Shown one piece after another: positions 17,163 through 26,513 of a DNA stretch of 64,000 nucleotides. The notes under the pieces are model-generated. The model ran no database searches and had not been told where the DNA came from. It worked only from the letters and a program-made list of their open reading frames with translations. The stretch comes from Pseudomonas sp. RIT409 (GTDB lineage Bacteria > Pseudomonadota > Gammaproteobacteria > Pseudomonadales > Pseudomonadaceae). How positions within the stretch are numbered: position 1 is the first letter of the stretch; the number at the start of each line of letters is the position of its first letter. A program made the position numbers and the translations under genes. The stretch lies in the NCBI RefSeq assembly GCF_003052515.2, contig NZ_QARE02000024.1, positions 1-64,000 on the forward strand, in the 5' to 3' direction.

Positions 17163-17779
17163 TGAGCACGACACTCGCAACGGCCTCGCTTTTGCAACCC
17201 GCTTTCGCCGATCCGGTGCTGGACGCCCAACGCAGCTTTCGGGCTGCGCTCAAGGCGCTGGCCGGGCCAGGGGTGGCTCAGCGCCTGGCGCCGAGCCAGC
17301 TTCCGCCACACCTCGAAGGGCTGGCATCGGCCAGCCACGCCCTGTGCCTGGCGTTACTGGACGTGGACACACCGCTGTGGCTCGCCCCGCGGTTCGACAC
17401 CCAGGCGATCCGCGCCAACCTGACCTTTCACTGCGGTTGTCCGATCGTCGGCGACCGGCAGAACGCCCGCTTCGCGCTGCTCGACGACAGCCAATTGCAT
17501 GACCTGAGCGGCTTCGATCTGGGCAATGACCGCTACCCGGATCAGTCCTGCACGCTGTTGGTACAACTGCCGAGCCTGCAGGGCGGTCGGCCATTGGCCT
17601 GGCAAGGGCCGGGGATCGAAACCCGGCACGCTGTCAGCCTGCCGCTGCAGGAGGCTTTTTGGGTCGAGCGCGCGGCGCGTAACGACTTTCCACGAGGCAT
17701 CGACGTGTTTTTCGTCGCAGGCAGCGACCTGATCGGCCTGCCGCGCAGCACCCAGGTGCTGTCCATGGGAGGTGCCTGA
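17162..17779 (+). CDS. phnH: C-P lyase core subunit PhnH
   Basis: A 205-residue subunit starting at ATG 17162 in a TGATG overlap with phnG, behind AGAGGAG. PhnH is a PLP-transferase-like fold without PLP that scaffolds the PhnG/PhnI/PhnJ complex. Conserved segments are FRAALKALAGPG near the start, TNLTFHCGCPI-like in the middle and GIDVFFVAGSDLIGLPRST at the end. Confidence 0.93.
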   Translation: MSTTLATASLLQPAFADPVLDAQRSFRAALKALAGPGVAQRLAPSQLPPHLEGLASASHALCLALLDVDTPLWLAPRFDTQAIRANLTFHCGCPIVGDRQNARFALLDDSQLHDLSGFDLGNDRYPDQSCTLLVQLPSLQGGRPLAWQGPGIETRHAVSLPLQEAFWVERAARNDFPRGIDVFFVAGSDLIGLPRSTQVLSMGGA

Positions 17780-18852
17780 TGTACGTCGCCGTCAAAGGGG
17801 GTGAGCAGGCGATCGACAACGCCCACGCACTGTTGGCCAAACAACGCCGGGGCGATACCGCCGTGGCCGAGTTGGCCGTAGCGCAGATTCGCCAGCAATT
17901 GCCGCTCGCCGTCGCCCGTGTGATGACCGAGGGTTCACTGTTCGATGAAGAACTTGCCGCGCTGGCCATCAAGCAAGCGGCGGGCGATCTGGTGGAGGCG
18001 ATCTTCCTGCTGCGTGCCTACCGCACTACTTTGCCGCGCTTCGGCGCGAGCCTGCCCGTCGACACCTCGGCCATGCACATCCGCCGTCGATTGTCGGCGA
18101 CGTTCAAGGACGTGCCGGGCGGGCAATTGCTGGGGCCGACCTTCGATTACACCCATCGTCTGCTGGATTTCACCCTGTTGGCCGAAGGCGAATTTCCCGC
18201 GCCACCCTCCCGTGCCGACGCGCACGTCGACGACTGCCCGCGGGTCTCCGGACTGCTTGCCAAAGAGGGGTTGATCAAGGAAGAGCCGGACACCGGCGCC
18301 CCGGTTGCGGACATTACCCGTGAGCCGCTGGAGTACCCGACCAGCCGCGCCGAGCGCTTGCAGGCGCTGGCCCGAGGCGATGAGGGCTTTCTGTTGGCGC
18401 TGGGCTATTCGACCCAGCGCGGCTATGGCCGTAACCACCCGTTTGCCGGCGAAATCCGCGTCGGTCAGGTCGAGGTCTGGATCGAGCCGGAGGAACTGGG
18501 TTTTGCGATCACCCTCGGCGTCATCGACGTCACCGAGTGCGAGATGGTCAACCAGTTCGTCGGCTCGGCCACCGAACTGCCGCAGTTCACCCGCGGCTAT
18601 GGCCTGACCTTCGGCCACGCCGAGCGCAAGGCGATGGCCATGGCCCTGGTGGATCGCGCGTTGAGAGCCGGTGAGTACGCCGAAGAGGTGATTTCGCCCG
18701 CGCAACAGGAAGAGTTCGTGCTGGCGCACTGCGACAACGTCGAAGCCTCGGGGTTTGTCTCGCATTTGAAACTGCCGCACTACGTCGACTTCCAGTCCGA
18801 GCTGGAACTGATTCGCAAATTGCGCACACCTGCAAAGGAGCCGGCCCAATGA
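17779..18852 (+). CDS. phnI: C-P lyase core subunit PhnI
   Basis: A 357-residue subunit starting MYVAVKGGEQAI. PhnI, with PhnG, H and L, exchanges the adenine of ATP for a phosphonate to form alkylphosphonate ribose triphosphate. Family hallmarks are the MYVAVKGG start, GLLAKEGLI in the middle and a histidine-bearing GYGRNHPFAGEIR segment. It is coupled to both neighbours by TGATG and ATGA overlaps. Confidence 0.94.
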   Translation: MYVAVKGGEQAIDNAHALLAKQRRGDTAVAELAVAQIRQQLPLAVARVMTEGSLFDEELAALAIKQAAGDLVEAIFLLRAYRTTLPRFGASLPVDTSAMHIRRRLSATFKDVPGGQLLGPTFDYTHRLLDFTLLAEGEFPAPPSRADAHVDDCPRVSGLLAKEGLIKEEPDTGAPVADITREPLEYPTSRAERLQALARGDEGFLLALGYSTQRGYGRNHPFAGEIRVGQVEVWIEPEELGFAITLGVIDVTECEMVNQFVGSATELPQFTRGYGLTFGHAERKAMAMALVDRALRAGEYAEEVISPAQQEEFVLAHCDNVEASGFVSHLKLPHYVDFQSELELIRKLRTPAKEPAQ

Positions 18853-19736
18853 ATGCCGCCACGCACCCCCGTCGCCTGCCACCCACGTCACGCGACGAGG
18901 CTTACAACTTCGCTTATCTGGACGAACAGACCAAGCGCATGATCCGTCGTGGCTTGCTCAAGGCGGTGGCGATTCCCGGCTACCAAGTGCCGTTCGGTGG
19001 TCGTGAAATGCCGCTGCCCTATGGGTGGGGCACCGGGGGCATGCAACTGACGGCAGCGATTCTGGGCGCCGACGACGTGCTGAAAGTCATCGACCAGGGT
19101 GCCGATGACACCACCAATGCGGTATCGATCCGGCGCTTTTTCGCCCGGACGGCGGGCGTCGAGACCACTGAGCGCACCCCGGAGGCGACGATCATTCAGA
19201 CCCGTCACCGCATCCCCGAAACCCCGCTGCACGCCGACCAGATCCTGGTCTTCCAAGTGCCGATTCCGGACCCGCTGCGCTTCATCGAACCGTCGGAAAG
19301 CGAGACCCGCACCATGCACGCGCTCAACGATTACGGGGTCATGCACGTCAAACTCTACGAAGACATCGCCACCTTCGGCCATATCGCCACGGCTTACGCC
19401 TATCCGGTGATGGTCAATGAGCGCTACGTGATGGACCCGTCGCCCATCCCCAAATTCGATAACCCCAAGCTCGACATGAGCCCGGCCTTGATGGTGTTCG
19501 GTGCCGGGCGAGAGAAACGGCTGTATGCGGTGCCGCCCTTCACCCGCGTCACCAGCCTCGATTTCGAGGATCATCCCTTCGCCGTACAGCAATGGGCGCA
19601 CCGCTGCGCCATCTGCGGCAGCGAGGGGTCATTCCTCGACGAGTTGATTCTCGATGATCAAGGCACGCAGCGCTTCGTCTGCTCGGACACCGATTACTGC
19701 GCCCAACAGGTCGCCGCGGGGAGGGCAGAACCATGA
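18849..19736 (+). CDS. phnJ: Alpha-D-ribose 1-methylphosphonate 5-phosphate C-P lyase
   Basis: A 295-residue radical-SAM enzyme that cleaves the carbon-phosphorus bond. Four cysteines near the C-terminus (253, 256, 278, 284) keep the C-x2-C-x21-C-x5-C spacing of E. coli PhnJ (241, 244, 266, 272); they bind the 4Fe-4S cluster and provide the thiyl radical. The GYQVPFGGREMPLPYGWGTGG region is also conserved. The start overlaps phnI by ATGA. Confidence 0.95.
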   Translation: MNAATHPRRLPPTSRDEAYNFAYLDEQTKRMIRRGLLKAVAIPGYQVPFGGREMPLPYGWGTGGMQLTAAILGADDVLKVIDQGADDTTNAVSIRRFFARTAGVETTERTPEATIIQTRHRIPETPLHADQILVFQVPIPDPLRFIEPSESETRTMHALNDYGVMHVKLYEDIATFGHIATAYAYPVMVNERYVMDPSPIPKFDNPKLDMSPALMVFGAGREKRLYAVPPFTRVTSLDFEDHPFAVQQWAHRCAICGSEGSFLDELILDDQGTQRFVCSDTDYCAQQVAAGRAEP

Positions 19737-20548
19737 GCCTGCCGCAACAGCACGTGGCACTGACGGCCGCCGAACACCAACTGCCGCTGCTCAAAGTCGC
19801 TGGCCTGAGCAAGCTGTACGGCCCCGAAAAGGGCTGTCAGGACGTGAACTTCGAACTCTACCCCGGGGAGGTGCTGGGCATTGTCGGCGAGTCCGGCTCA
19901 GGCAAGTCGACGTTGCTGTCATTACTCAGCGGCCGTTGCGCCCCGGATCGAGGGCGCATCGATTACCGCGACAGCCAGAATCGCTGGCTGGACCTGTACA
20001 GCGCCAGCGAGGCCCAGCGCCGCACCCTGTTGCGCACCGAATGGGGCTTCGTCGAACAGAACCCCCGCGACGGCCTGCGCATGGCCGTCTCCGCAGGCGC
20101 CAACATCGGTGAACGGCTGATGGCGCAGGGCGTGCGCAACTACGCCCAACTGCGCGCCGCCGGGCTGGACTGGCTGAGTCAGGTGGAGATCGACCCGGCC
20201 CGCATCGACGACTTGCCGCGCACCTTTTCCGGCGGCATGCAGCAGCGGCTGCAGATCGCCCGCAACCTGGTGTCCTCCCCGCGCCTGGTGTTCATGGACG
20301 AACCCACCGGCGGGCTCGATGTGTCGGTCCAGGCCCGCTTGCTGGATTTGCTGCGCGGTCTGGTACGCGAGCTGGACCTGGCGGTGGTCATCGTCACCCA
20401 CGACTTGGCCGTGGCGCGCCTGTTGGCCGACCGGCTGATGGTGATGCGACGTTCCCGCGTGGTGGAAACGGGGTTGACCGACCAGGTGCTCGACGACCCG
20501 CAGCACCCGTATTCGCAACTGCTGGTGTCCTCGGTGTTGCAACCATGA
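19733..20548 (+). CDS. phnK: C-P lyase ABC-type ATPase PhnK
   Basis: A 271-residue ABC ATPase. It has Walker A GESGSGKST, signature FSGGMQQRLQIARNL, Walker B RLVFMDEP and the switch segment VIVTHD. It resembles oligopeptide-type ATPases but has no membrane partner; PhnK docks on the PhnGHIJ core and its ATPase activity drives opening of the complex. It starts in an ATGA overlap with phnJ. Confidence 0.93.
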   Translation: MSLPQQHVALTAAEHQLPLLKVAGLSKLYGPEKGCQDVNFELYPGEVLGIVGESGSGKSTLLSLLSGRCAPDRGRIDYRDSQNRWLDLYSASEAQRRTLLRTEWGFVEQNPRDGLRMAVSAGANIGERLMAQGVRNYAQLRAAGLDWLSQVEIDPARIDDLPRTFSGGMQQRLQIARNLVSSPRLVFMDEPTGGLDVSVQARLLDLLRGLVRELDLAVVIVTHDLAVARLLADRLMVMRRSRVVETGLTDQVLDDPQHPYSQLLVSSVLQP

Positions 20549-20571
20549 ACCGAGCCTTGGAAGGAGCTGTG

Positions 20572-21303
20572 ATGAATCCGCTGATCGAGGTCCGTGGCCT
20601 CTCGAAAACTTTCACGCTGCACCCACAGAACGGGGTGGTGCTGAAGGTCTTGAATGACGTGAGTTTTTCCGTACAGGGCGGTGAATGCCTGGTCCTGCAC
20701 GGGCATTCCGGTGCGGGCAAAAGCACCTTGCTGCGCACGGTGTACGGCAACTACCTGCCCGCGGGCGGGAGCATCCGCGTCAAGCACCAGGAGCGCTGGC
20801 TTGAGCTGGTAGGGGCCGAACCTCGTGAGGTTCTCCAGGTCCGCCAGCATACGGTGGGCTACGTCAGCCAGTTCTTGCGCGTGATCCCGCGGGTTTCCAC
20901 GCTGGATGTGGTGATGGAACCTGCGCTGGCCCGCGGCTGGAAGCGCGACGTGGCGACAGCCCGCGCCGAGCATCTGCTGAGCCGTCTGAACATTGCACCG
21001 CATTTGTGGCAACTGGCGCCGAGCACCTTCTCGGGCGGTGAACAACAGCGGGTCAACATCGCCCGAGGTTTCATGGTGCCGTGGCCGATCATGCTGCTGG
21101 ACGAGCCCACGGCCTCGCTGGATGAGCGCAATCGCCACGAGGTGTTGGCGCTGATCACCGAAGCCAAGCAGGCGGGCGCCGCAGTGATGGGCATCTTCCA
21201 CGATCGGCTGGCCCGCGAGGTGCTGGCTGACCGAGTGCTCGACATGACCCCCCTCCAAGCCATCGACGAGTCCCCGTGTTTGACGGAGAAGCAACCATGC
21301 TGA
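20572..21303 (+). CDS. phnL: C-P lyase ABC-type ATPase PhnL
   Basis: I choose ATG 20572 (243 residues) because GGAAGGAG lies just upstream; an upstream ATG at 20545 overlaps phnK and lacks one. It has Walker A GHSGAGKST, signature FSGGEQQRVNIARGF and Walker B IMLLDEPTASLD. PhnL pairs with PhnK on the C-P lyase core. Its end overlaps the phnM start. Confidence 0.93.
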   Translation: MNPLIEVRGLSKTFTLHPQNGVVLKVLNDVSFSVQGGECLVLHGHSGAGKSTLLRTVYGNYLPAGGSIRVKHQERWLELVGAEPREVLQVRQHTVGYVSQFLRVIPRVSTLDVVMEPALARGWKRDVATARAEHLLSRLNIAPHLWQLAPSTFSGGEQQRVNIARGFMVPWPIMLLDEPTASLDERNRHEVLALITEAKQAGAAVMGIFHDRLAREVLADRVLDMTPLQAIDESPCLTEKQPC

Positions 21304-22466
21304 ACGAACAGATCCTGACCAACGCCCGGATCGTCACCGCCGAGCAAGCCTTTACCGGCACCGTCGTGCTGCGCGATGGCCTGATCAGCGACGTGCAGGC
21401 CGGGGTCAGCCAGGTGCCGCGAGCACTGGACCTGGACGGCGACTACCTGTTGCCCGGGCTCGTCGAGCTGCACACCGATAACCTGGAAAAACATTTGAGC
21501 CCGCGCCCGGGCGTGGATTGGCCCTCCGCATCGGCGGTCATGAGCCACGATGCGCAGATCATCGCTGCCGGCATTACCACCGTCTTCGATGCGCTGTCCA
21601 TCGGTGACGTCAACCCCAAGGGCAAACGGATGCAGCAACTGCCCGGCATGGTCGAGGCGATCGCCAAAGCCAACGCCGAGGGGCTGACACGCGCCGAGCA
21701 CCGCCTGCACTTGCGCTGCGAGGTCTGCCACCCGGATACCCTCAGCGTGTTCCGCGACCTGGTGGATGAGCCGCTGGTGCAACTGGTGTCAGTGATGGAC
21801 CATTCGCCGGGCCAGCGCCAATTCGCCTTGGAATCGAAGTACCGTGAGTACTACATGGGCAAATACCACATGAGCAGCGAGCAAATGGACGCGTTCATCG
21901 TCGAGCAGGTGGCGAATTCCAAGGTCTACAGCGACCGCTACCGCCAAGCCATCGTCGAGTTGTGCCTGGCCCGCGGGTTGTCGGTGGCCAGCCATGACGA
22001 TGCGACGGTCGAGCATGTGGAGGAGTCGGCGGGTTATGGCATGACCATCGCCGAGTTTCCCACCACCCTCGCGGCCGCCCAGGCCTGTCGCCGCCTGGGC
22101 CTGAACGTGCTGATGGGGGCACCGAACATCGTGCGCGGCGGGTCGCATTCGGGCAATATCGCAGCGGCGACCCTTGCCAACGAAGGGCTACTGGATATTC
22201 TGTCGAGCGACTATTATCCGGCCAGTCTGTTGCAGGCGGCATTCACACTCGGCGCTCAATTGGAGGGCCAGCAAAACGGACAGGCGCCGGGGGCCGGATT
22301 GGCCCAGGCGGTGAATACCGTCAGCCTGGCACCGGCGCGCTCGGCGGGGCTGGACGATCGTGGCGAAATCCGCGCCGGGCTGCGCGGCGATCTGATCCAC
22401 GCCCGGGCCGTGGGCAACCTGCCGGTGATCCAGCAGGTCTGGCGAGAAGCGAAGAGGGTTTTCTGA
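21297..22466 (+). CDS. phnM: Alpha-D-ribose 1-methylphosphonate 5-triphosphate diphosphatase
   Basis: ATG 21297 overlaps the phnL stop (ATGCTGA) and follows ACGGAGAAG, giving 389 residues. It is an amidohydrolase-fold metal enzyme: HTDN (HxDN) near residue 65, a metal Lys/His region, SHDDAT near 240 and GAPNIVRGGSHSGN. It releases pyrophosphate from the ribosyl triphosphate before PhnJ acts. Confidence 0.93.
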   Translation: MLNEQILTNARIVTAEQAFTGTVVLRDGLISDVQAGVSQVPRALDLDGDYLLPGLVELHTDNLEKHLSPRPGVDWPSASAVMSHDAQIIAAGITTVFDALSIGDVNPKGKRMQQLPGMVEAIAKANAEGLTRAEHRLHLRCEVCHPDTLSVFRDLVDEPLVQLVSVMDHSPGQRQFALESKYREYYMGKYHMSSEQMDAFIVEQVANSKVYSDRYRQAIVELCLARGLSVASHDDATVEHVEESAGYGMTIAEFPTTLAAAQACRRLGLNVLMGAPNIVRGGSHSGNIAAATLANEGLLDILSSDYYPASLLQAAFTLGAQLEGQQNGQAPGAGLAQAVNTVSLAPARSAGLDDRGEIRAGLRGDLIHARAVGNLPVIQQVWREAKRVF

Positions 22467-23032
22467 TGGCGGGCAGGTTGATCTATCTCATCGGACCATC
22501 CGGTTCGGGCAAGGACAGCCTGCTGGATGCGGCCCGTGAACCGATGGCCGCGCGCGGCTGCCGGATTGTGCGCCGAGTCATCACCCGCTCGGCGGAGGCC
22601 AAGGGCGAGGCGGCGCATGCTGTCAGCGCAGAGCGCTTCGCCGAATTGCAGGAGCAGGGGGCCTTCGCTCTGAGCTGGTACGCCAACGGGCTGCACTACG
22701 GGATTCCGAACGAGATCGATCAATGGCTTGCCGACGGCCACGATGTGCTGATCAACGGCTCACGGGGGCATCTTGCCCACGCCAGGGCGCGTTACCCTGA
22801 TTTGCTGGTGGTGTTGCTCAGCGTCGATCATGCCATCTTGCGCCAGCGCTTGCTGGCACGGGGCCGGGAGTCTGCTGAGGAAATCGAGAGTCGCCTGGCC
22901 CGTAACGCACAGTTCACCGATGAGCTGCTGGCCGACGACGCGGCGCTCCTGCTGTTGGACAATTCCGGCCCACTGGAGCAGACCGTCGCCCGCCTGTTGC
23001 AAGGCATCGACCGCGAGTACACATGCGTCTGA
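22466..23032 (+). CDS. phnN: Ribose 1,5-bisphosphate phosphokinase
   Basis: A 188-residue guanylate-kinase-like P-loop protein (GPSGSGKDS near residue 10; RVITRSAEAKGE). It converts ribose 1,5-bisphosphate from the pathway to PRPP, so carbon from phosphonate breakdown re-enters nucleotide synthesis. It begins in a TGATG overlap with phnM and ends in a 10-nt overlap with phnP. Confidence 0.92.
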   Translation: MAGRLIYLIGPSGSGKDSLLDAAREPMAARGCRIVRRVITRSAEAKGEAAHAVSAERFAELQEQGAFALSWYANGLHYGIPNEIDQWLADGHDVLINGSRGHLAHARARYPDLLVVLLSVDHAILRQRLLARGRESAEEIESRLARNAQFTDELLADDAALLLLDNSGPLEQTVARLLQGIDREYTCV

Positions 23033-23772
23033 CGTTGCTCGGCACGGGGGATGCGCGGCAAGTTCCGGTCTACGGCTGTCCGTGCCCGGCGTGCGCAGCG
23101 GCCCATGCCGATCCACGCCTGCGCCGACGACCGTGCTCGGCGATGGTCGAACTGGGCGATCAGCGCTGGTTGATCGACAGCGGGCTGCCCGACCTCACGG
23201 AGCGCTTCCCACCGCGCAGCTTCAGCGGCATTTTCCAGACCCATTACCACGCCGACCACGCACAGGGGCTGTTGCACCTGCGCTGGGGGCAGGGGTGGGT
23301 CATCCCGGTGCACGGTCCGGCGGATCCCGAAGGCCTGTCGGACCTCTACAAACACCCCGGCATGCTTGATTTCAGCCAACCCTTCACAGCCTTTGAAACC
23401 CGCGTGTTTGGCGCGCTCGAAGTCACGGCGGTGCCGCTGCTGCATTCCAAGCCGACGCTGGGTTACTGGCTGCAAGGGGGCGGGCGACGCATCGCCTACC
23501 TCACCGACACCGTGGGTTTGCCGGAAGCCACCACGGCGTATTTGCAGCGCCAGGGAGTAGACGTATTGATCCTCGACTGCTCGCTGCCTCCGCAACCCCA
23601 GACGCCGCGCAACCACAACGACCTGAATCTGGCGTTGCAGATCATCGACGCGCTGAAACCGGGCAGCACCGTACTGACCCACGTCGGGCATGCGCTGGAT
23701 GCCTGGTTGATCGAACACGCCGGTGAGTTGCCGGCGGATGTGGTGATGGCGTGGGATGGAATGGTCATTTGA
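23023..23772 (+). CDS. phnP: Phosphoribosyl 1,2-cyclic phosphate phosphodiesterase
   Basis: A 249-residue MBL-fold enzyme with the metal motif THYHADHAQG near residue 72. An N-terminal cysteine group (CPCPACAAAHADP, about 25-37) builds the structural zinc site typical of PhnP. It opens the cyclic phosphate left by C-P cleavage. It is the last gene of the operon; no phnO acetyltransferase gene is present between phnN and phnP. Confidence 0.93.
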   Translation: MRLTLLGTGDARQVPVYGCPCPACAAAHADPRLRRRPCSAMVELGDQRWLIDSGLPDLTERFPPRSFSGIFQTHYHADHAQGLLHLRWGQGWVIPVHGPADPEGLSDLYKHPGMLDFSQPFTAFETRVFGALEVTAVPLLHSKPTLGYWLQGGGRRIAYLTDTVGLPEATTAYLQRQGVDVLILDCSLPPQPQTPRNHNDLNLALQIIDALKPGSTVLTHVGHALDAWLIEHAGELPADVVMAWDGMVI

Positions 23773-23984
23773 GCGGCCTATGACGACCGGGCGCGTGGAC
23801 GCTCAGGCTAGCCATGCGCGATTGGGCAGTCATGCCGTCGGCTCGGATCATCATTCCTTCCGTTTTCGGTTCGCTGGGCGCAGCGCACGGGCCGACGCTG
23901 CAAACGAGCACATATCTACAATGCTTATCCGCGAGCCGGGTCTACGCTGAATCTTCCCAGCACATTTCCCGAGGATTGCGACAC

Positions 23985-24806
23985 ATGGCTATCTTGACCC
24001 TGAAAGACGGCACCGAATTTTTCTACAAGGATTGGGGCAGCGGTCAGCCCATCGTTTTCTCCCACGGCTGGCCGCTGGACGGCGATGCCTGGGATGCGCA
24101 GATGCTGTTCCTCGGCCAGAACGGTTATCGGGTGATTGCGCATGACCGCCGCGGCCACGGACGTTCGGGCCAGACCTGGGAAGGCAACGACATGGACACC
24201 TATGCCGATGACCTGGCGCAGTTGTTCGAAGCGCTCGACCTCAAGGACGCCATCATGATTGGCCACTCGACGGGGGGCGGGGAGGTGGCGCGCTATATTG
24301 GCCGGCACGGGACTTCACGGGTGGCCAAGGCGGTGCTGATCGGCGCGGTGCCCCCGCTGATGCTCAAGACTGCGGCCAACCCTGAAGGCCTGCCGATGGA
24401 GGTCTTCGACGGCATCCGCGCCGGTTTCACGGCCGACCGCTCGCAATTCTTCAAAGACCTGGCACTCCCGTTTTTCGGCTTCAACCGTGAAGGTGCGAAG
24501 GTTTCGCAGGGCGCCATCGATTCATTCTGGGCGATTGGCATGCTCGGTGGCGTGAAGGGCGAATTCGACTGCATCAAGGCGTTTTCGGAAACCGACTTCA
24601 CCAAGGACCTGAAAAAGATCGACGTGCCGACCCTGATCCTGCACGGCGACGATGATCAGATCGTGCCGTTGGTGGCCTCCGGCCAGAAAAGCCATGGGTT
24701 GGTCAAAGGCTCGACGTTGCATATCGTCAAAGGGGGATCTCACGGCATGTGCGCTGTTCAGCCCGCCGAAATCAACCAGATTCTGCTGGCCTTCATAAAA
24801 GGCTGA
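23985..24806 (+). CDS. Alpha/beta hydrolase, non-haem chloroperoxidase/arylesterase type
   Basis: ATG 23985 with a GAGGA Shine-Dalgarno gives 273 residues. The catalytic triad is visible: Ser95 in GHSTGG, Asp in LHGDDDQIVP (about 225) and His in GGSHGMC (about 255). The oxyanion segment is FSHGWPLDGDAW. This is the cofactor-free haloperoxidase/perhydrolase-arylesterase group, which hydrolyses esters and makes peracids. It is monocistronic, about 210 bp after phnP. Confidence 0.9.
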   Translation: MAILTLKDGTEFFYKDWGSGQPIVFSHGWPLDGDAWDAQMLFLGQNGYRVIAHDRRGHGRSGQTWEGNDMDTYADDLAQLFEALDLKDAIMIGHSTGGGEVARYIGRHGTSRVAKAVLIGAVPPLMLKTAANPEGLPMEVFDGIRAGFTADRSQFFKDLALPFFGFNREGAKVSQGAIDSFWAIGMLGGVKGEFDCIKAFSETDFTKDLKKIDVPTLILHGDDDQIVPLVASGQKSHGLVKGSTLHIVKGGSHGMCAVQPAEINQILLAFIKG

Positions 24807-24960
24807 CCCACGACCAGCGGCCGCCTGCCCGCGGGCAATTCTGCGCTGTACAACGCCAGTCCAGGCTGGCGAAACCGTTTGTCCCCGGTTGGCACGGGCT
24901 GTGCTGTCCTGAAGATCATCGGGTTGTTGAACAATCCCGCTTTCTTCAGGAATCCATGTC

Positions 24961-25626
24961 GTGTCGATTGCCCAACAAAGCGGCCTTTCGCTGGCCGATC
25001 AAGTGGCGCACGAGCTGCGCGAAGACATCATCCATGGCCGTCTCTTGTCGGGCATGCCGTTGGTGGAAAGTGAGCTGGTGCGTGGCTACAGCGCTTCGCG
25101 CAATACCGTGCGCGAGGCGCTGCACTTGCTGGGGCGCGAGGGCCTCACCCACTACGTCCGACACAAGGGGGTGATCGTGCGACGGCTGAGCGTGGACGAT
25201 GTCCGCGACTTGTTCCGCGTCCGGCGCACACTCGAATCCAGCGCCATCCTGACGGGCGCACCGGTCGTCAGTGGCATGTCAGGGCCCATGGCCAATGCCA
25301 TCGAGGCCGCGGAACTGGCCTGTGAGCGGGAAGACTGGCGCGCTTTCGGCAGCCACAGTCTGCGTTTCCATCAGCAGATCGTGGGCCTGATCGGCAGCCC
25401 GGCATTCGACGAATTCTTTACCAACATCGTGGCGCAGATGCGCTTGGTGTTCTCCACCGCCCGCGACGAAGCGAGCTACCAGGCGCCATGGTTGGCCCGC
25501 GACCGCCACCTTTTTCAATTGCTCATCGAGAACCGCCGCCGGGATGCCGACGAGGCGATGGGCAGTTACCTCAACGATTCCGAACATCAGGCACTGGATT
25601 TACTGTCCCGTGTCGCCACCCCCTGA
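24961..25626 (+). CDS. GntR/FadR-type transcriptional regulator
   Basis: A 221-residue protein with a GTG start at 24961. A nearby ATG at 24956 is in another frame. It has an N-terminal GntR winged HTH (ELREDIIHGRLLSGMPL, SRNTVREALHLLGREG) and a helical FCD-type effector domain with metal-site histidines (FGSHSLRFHQQIVG). It is followed after 14 bp by the DUF1989 gene in the same direction, so it probably regulates that gene and itself. Confidence 0.88.
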   Translation: MSIAQQSGLSLADQVAHELREDIIHGRLLSGMPLVESELVRGYSASRNTVREALHLLGREGLTHYVRHKGVIVRRLSVDDVRDLFRVRRTLESSAILTGAPVVSGMSGPMANAIEAAELACEREDWRAFGSHSLRFHQQIVGLIGSPAFDEFFTNIVAQMRLVFSTARDEASYQAPWLARDRHLFQLLIENRRRDADEAMGSYLNDSEHQALDLLSRVATP

Positions 25627-25640
25627 GTCAGGAGATGCCC

Positions 25641-26492
25641 ATGCACAAAGATTACCCCGCCGCCTATCAGGTCAGTAAAGGTGCGGCACTGCAGGTCGAC
25701 ACGGCGTTCTATGCGCGCATTCGCGAGGCACAAGGCAGCCGTACCCAAGTGGAAGCGTTCCAGGTCCCGATCCGCACCGGGCGGGCATGGAAGGTCAGGG
25801 CGGGCCAGGTTTTCCGGGTCACCACCCCCATCGGCCCTCAGGTGGGAGACTTCAACGTGTGGAATGCCAACGATCCTCGCGAGCGTCTGTGGGCGGCACG
25901 CACCCGTCAATTGCAGGGTGCGCATGTCACCACCTATGACCGCTTGTGGTCGAACCTGCCGTTTCTGCGCCCCTTGGTGACCATTACCGATGACAGCCTG
26001 GCGAGCTATGGCATCGACGAACACGGTGGACGTTTGCACGATCTGCTCGGCACTCGCTGCGACCCCTACGTCAACAAGATGCTCACCGGAGAGGATTTTC
26101 ATCATCATTGTCATTCCAACCTGACCCGCGCCGTGCTGCCCCATGGGTTGACCGAATTCGATGTCCACGATGTGTTGAACATCTTCCAGTGCACCGGCTT
26201 GAACCATGACGACATGTATTTCATGAAGGCGTGTCCCGCGAAGCAGGGGGATTACCTGGAATTTTTTGCCGAAATCGATCTGCTGTGCGCGTTGTCGACC
26301 TGTCCGGGTGGGGATCTGTCGCTGCCCATGTGGGGGCCGGAGGCGCAGGACCCCTTGAGCGTCTGCCGACCGTTGGGCGTTGAAATCTATGACCTCGACC
26401 CGTCCTTGCTGGAGGGGTGGCAGCAGCCCCAGCGTGCCGAATACAACGGCCTGCACGGATTGAAGATCGACAAGGCGCCGTGGGAACAGTAA
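25641..26492 (+). CDS. DUF1989 (urea carboxylase-associated) family protein
   Basis: I choose ATG 25641 because AGGAG ends 6 nt upstream; ATG 25635 is too close to it. This gives 283 residues. DUF1989 proteins often sit with urea amidolyase or amine-catabolism genes, and some act in guanidine or carboxyguanidine breakdown. Conserved elements include VGDFNVWNANDPRE, HCHSNLTRA and cysteines in CTGLNHDDMYFMKACP and STCPGGD that may bind metal. No urea carboxylase gene is nearby, so its role here is open. Confidence 0.8.
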   Translation: MHKDYPAAYQVSKGAALQVDTAFYARIREAQGSRTQVEAFQVPIRTGRAWKVRAGQVFRVTTPIGPQVGDFNVWNANDPRERLWAARTRQLQGAHVTTYDRLWSNLPFLRPLVTITDDSLASYGIDEHGGRLHDLLGTRCDPYVNKMLTGEDFHHHCHSNLTRAVLPHGLTEFDVHDVLNIFQCTGLNHDDMYFMKACPAKQGDYLEFFAEIDLLCALSTCPGGDLSLPMWGPEAQDPLSVCRPLGVEIYDLDPSLLEGWQQPQRAEYNGLHGLKIDKAPWEQ

Positions 26493-26513
26493 GGCCGCAT
26501 CCCCGCTCGCCGG

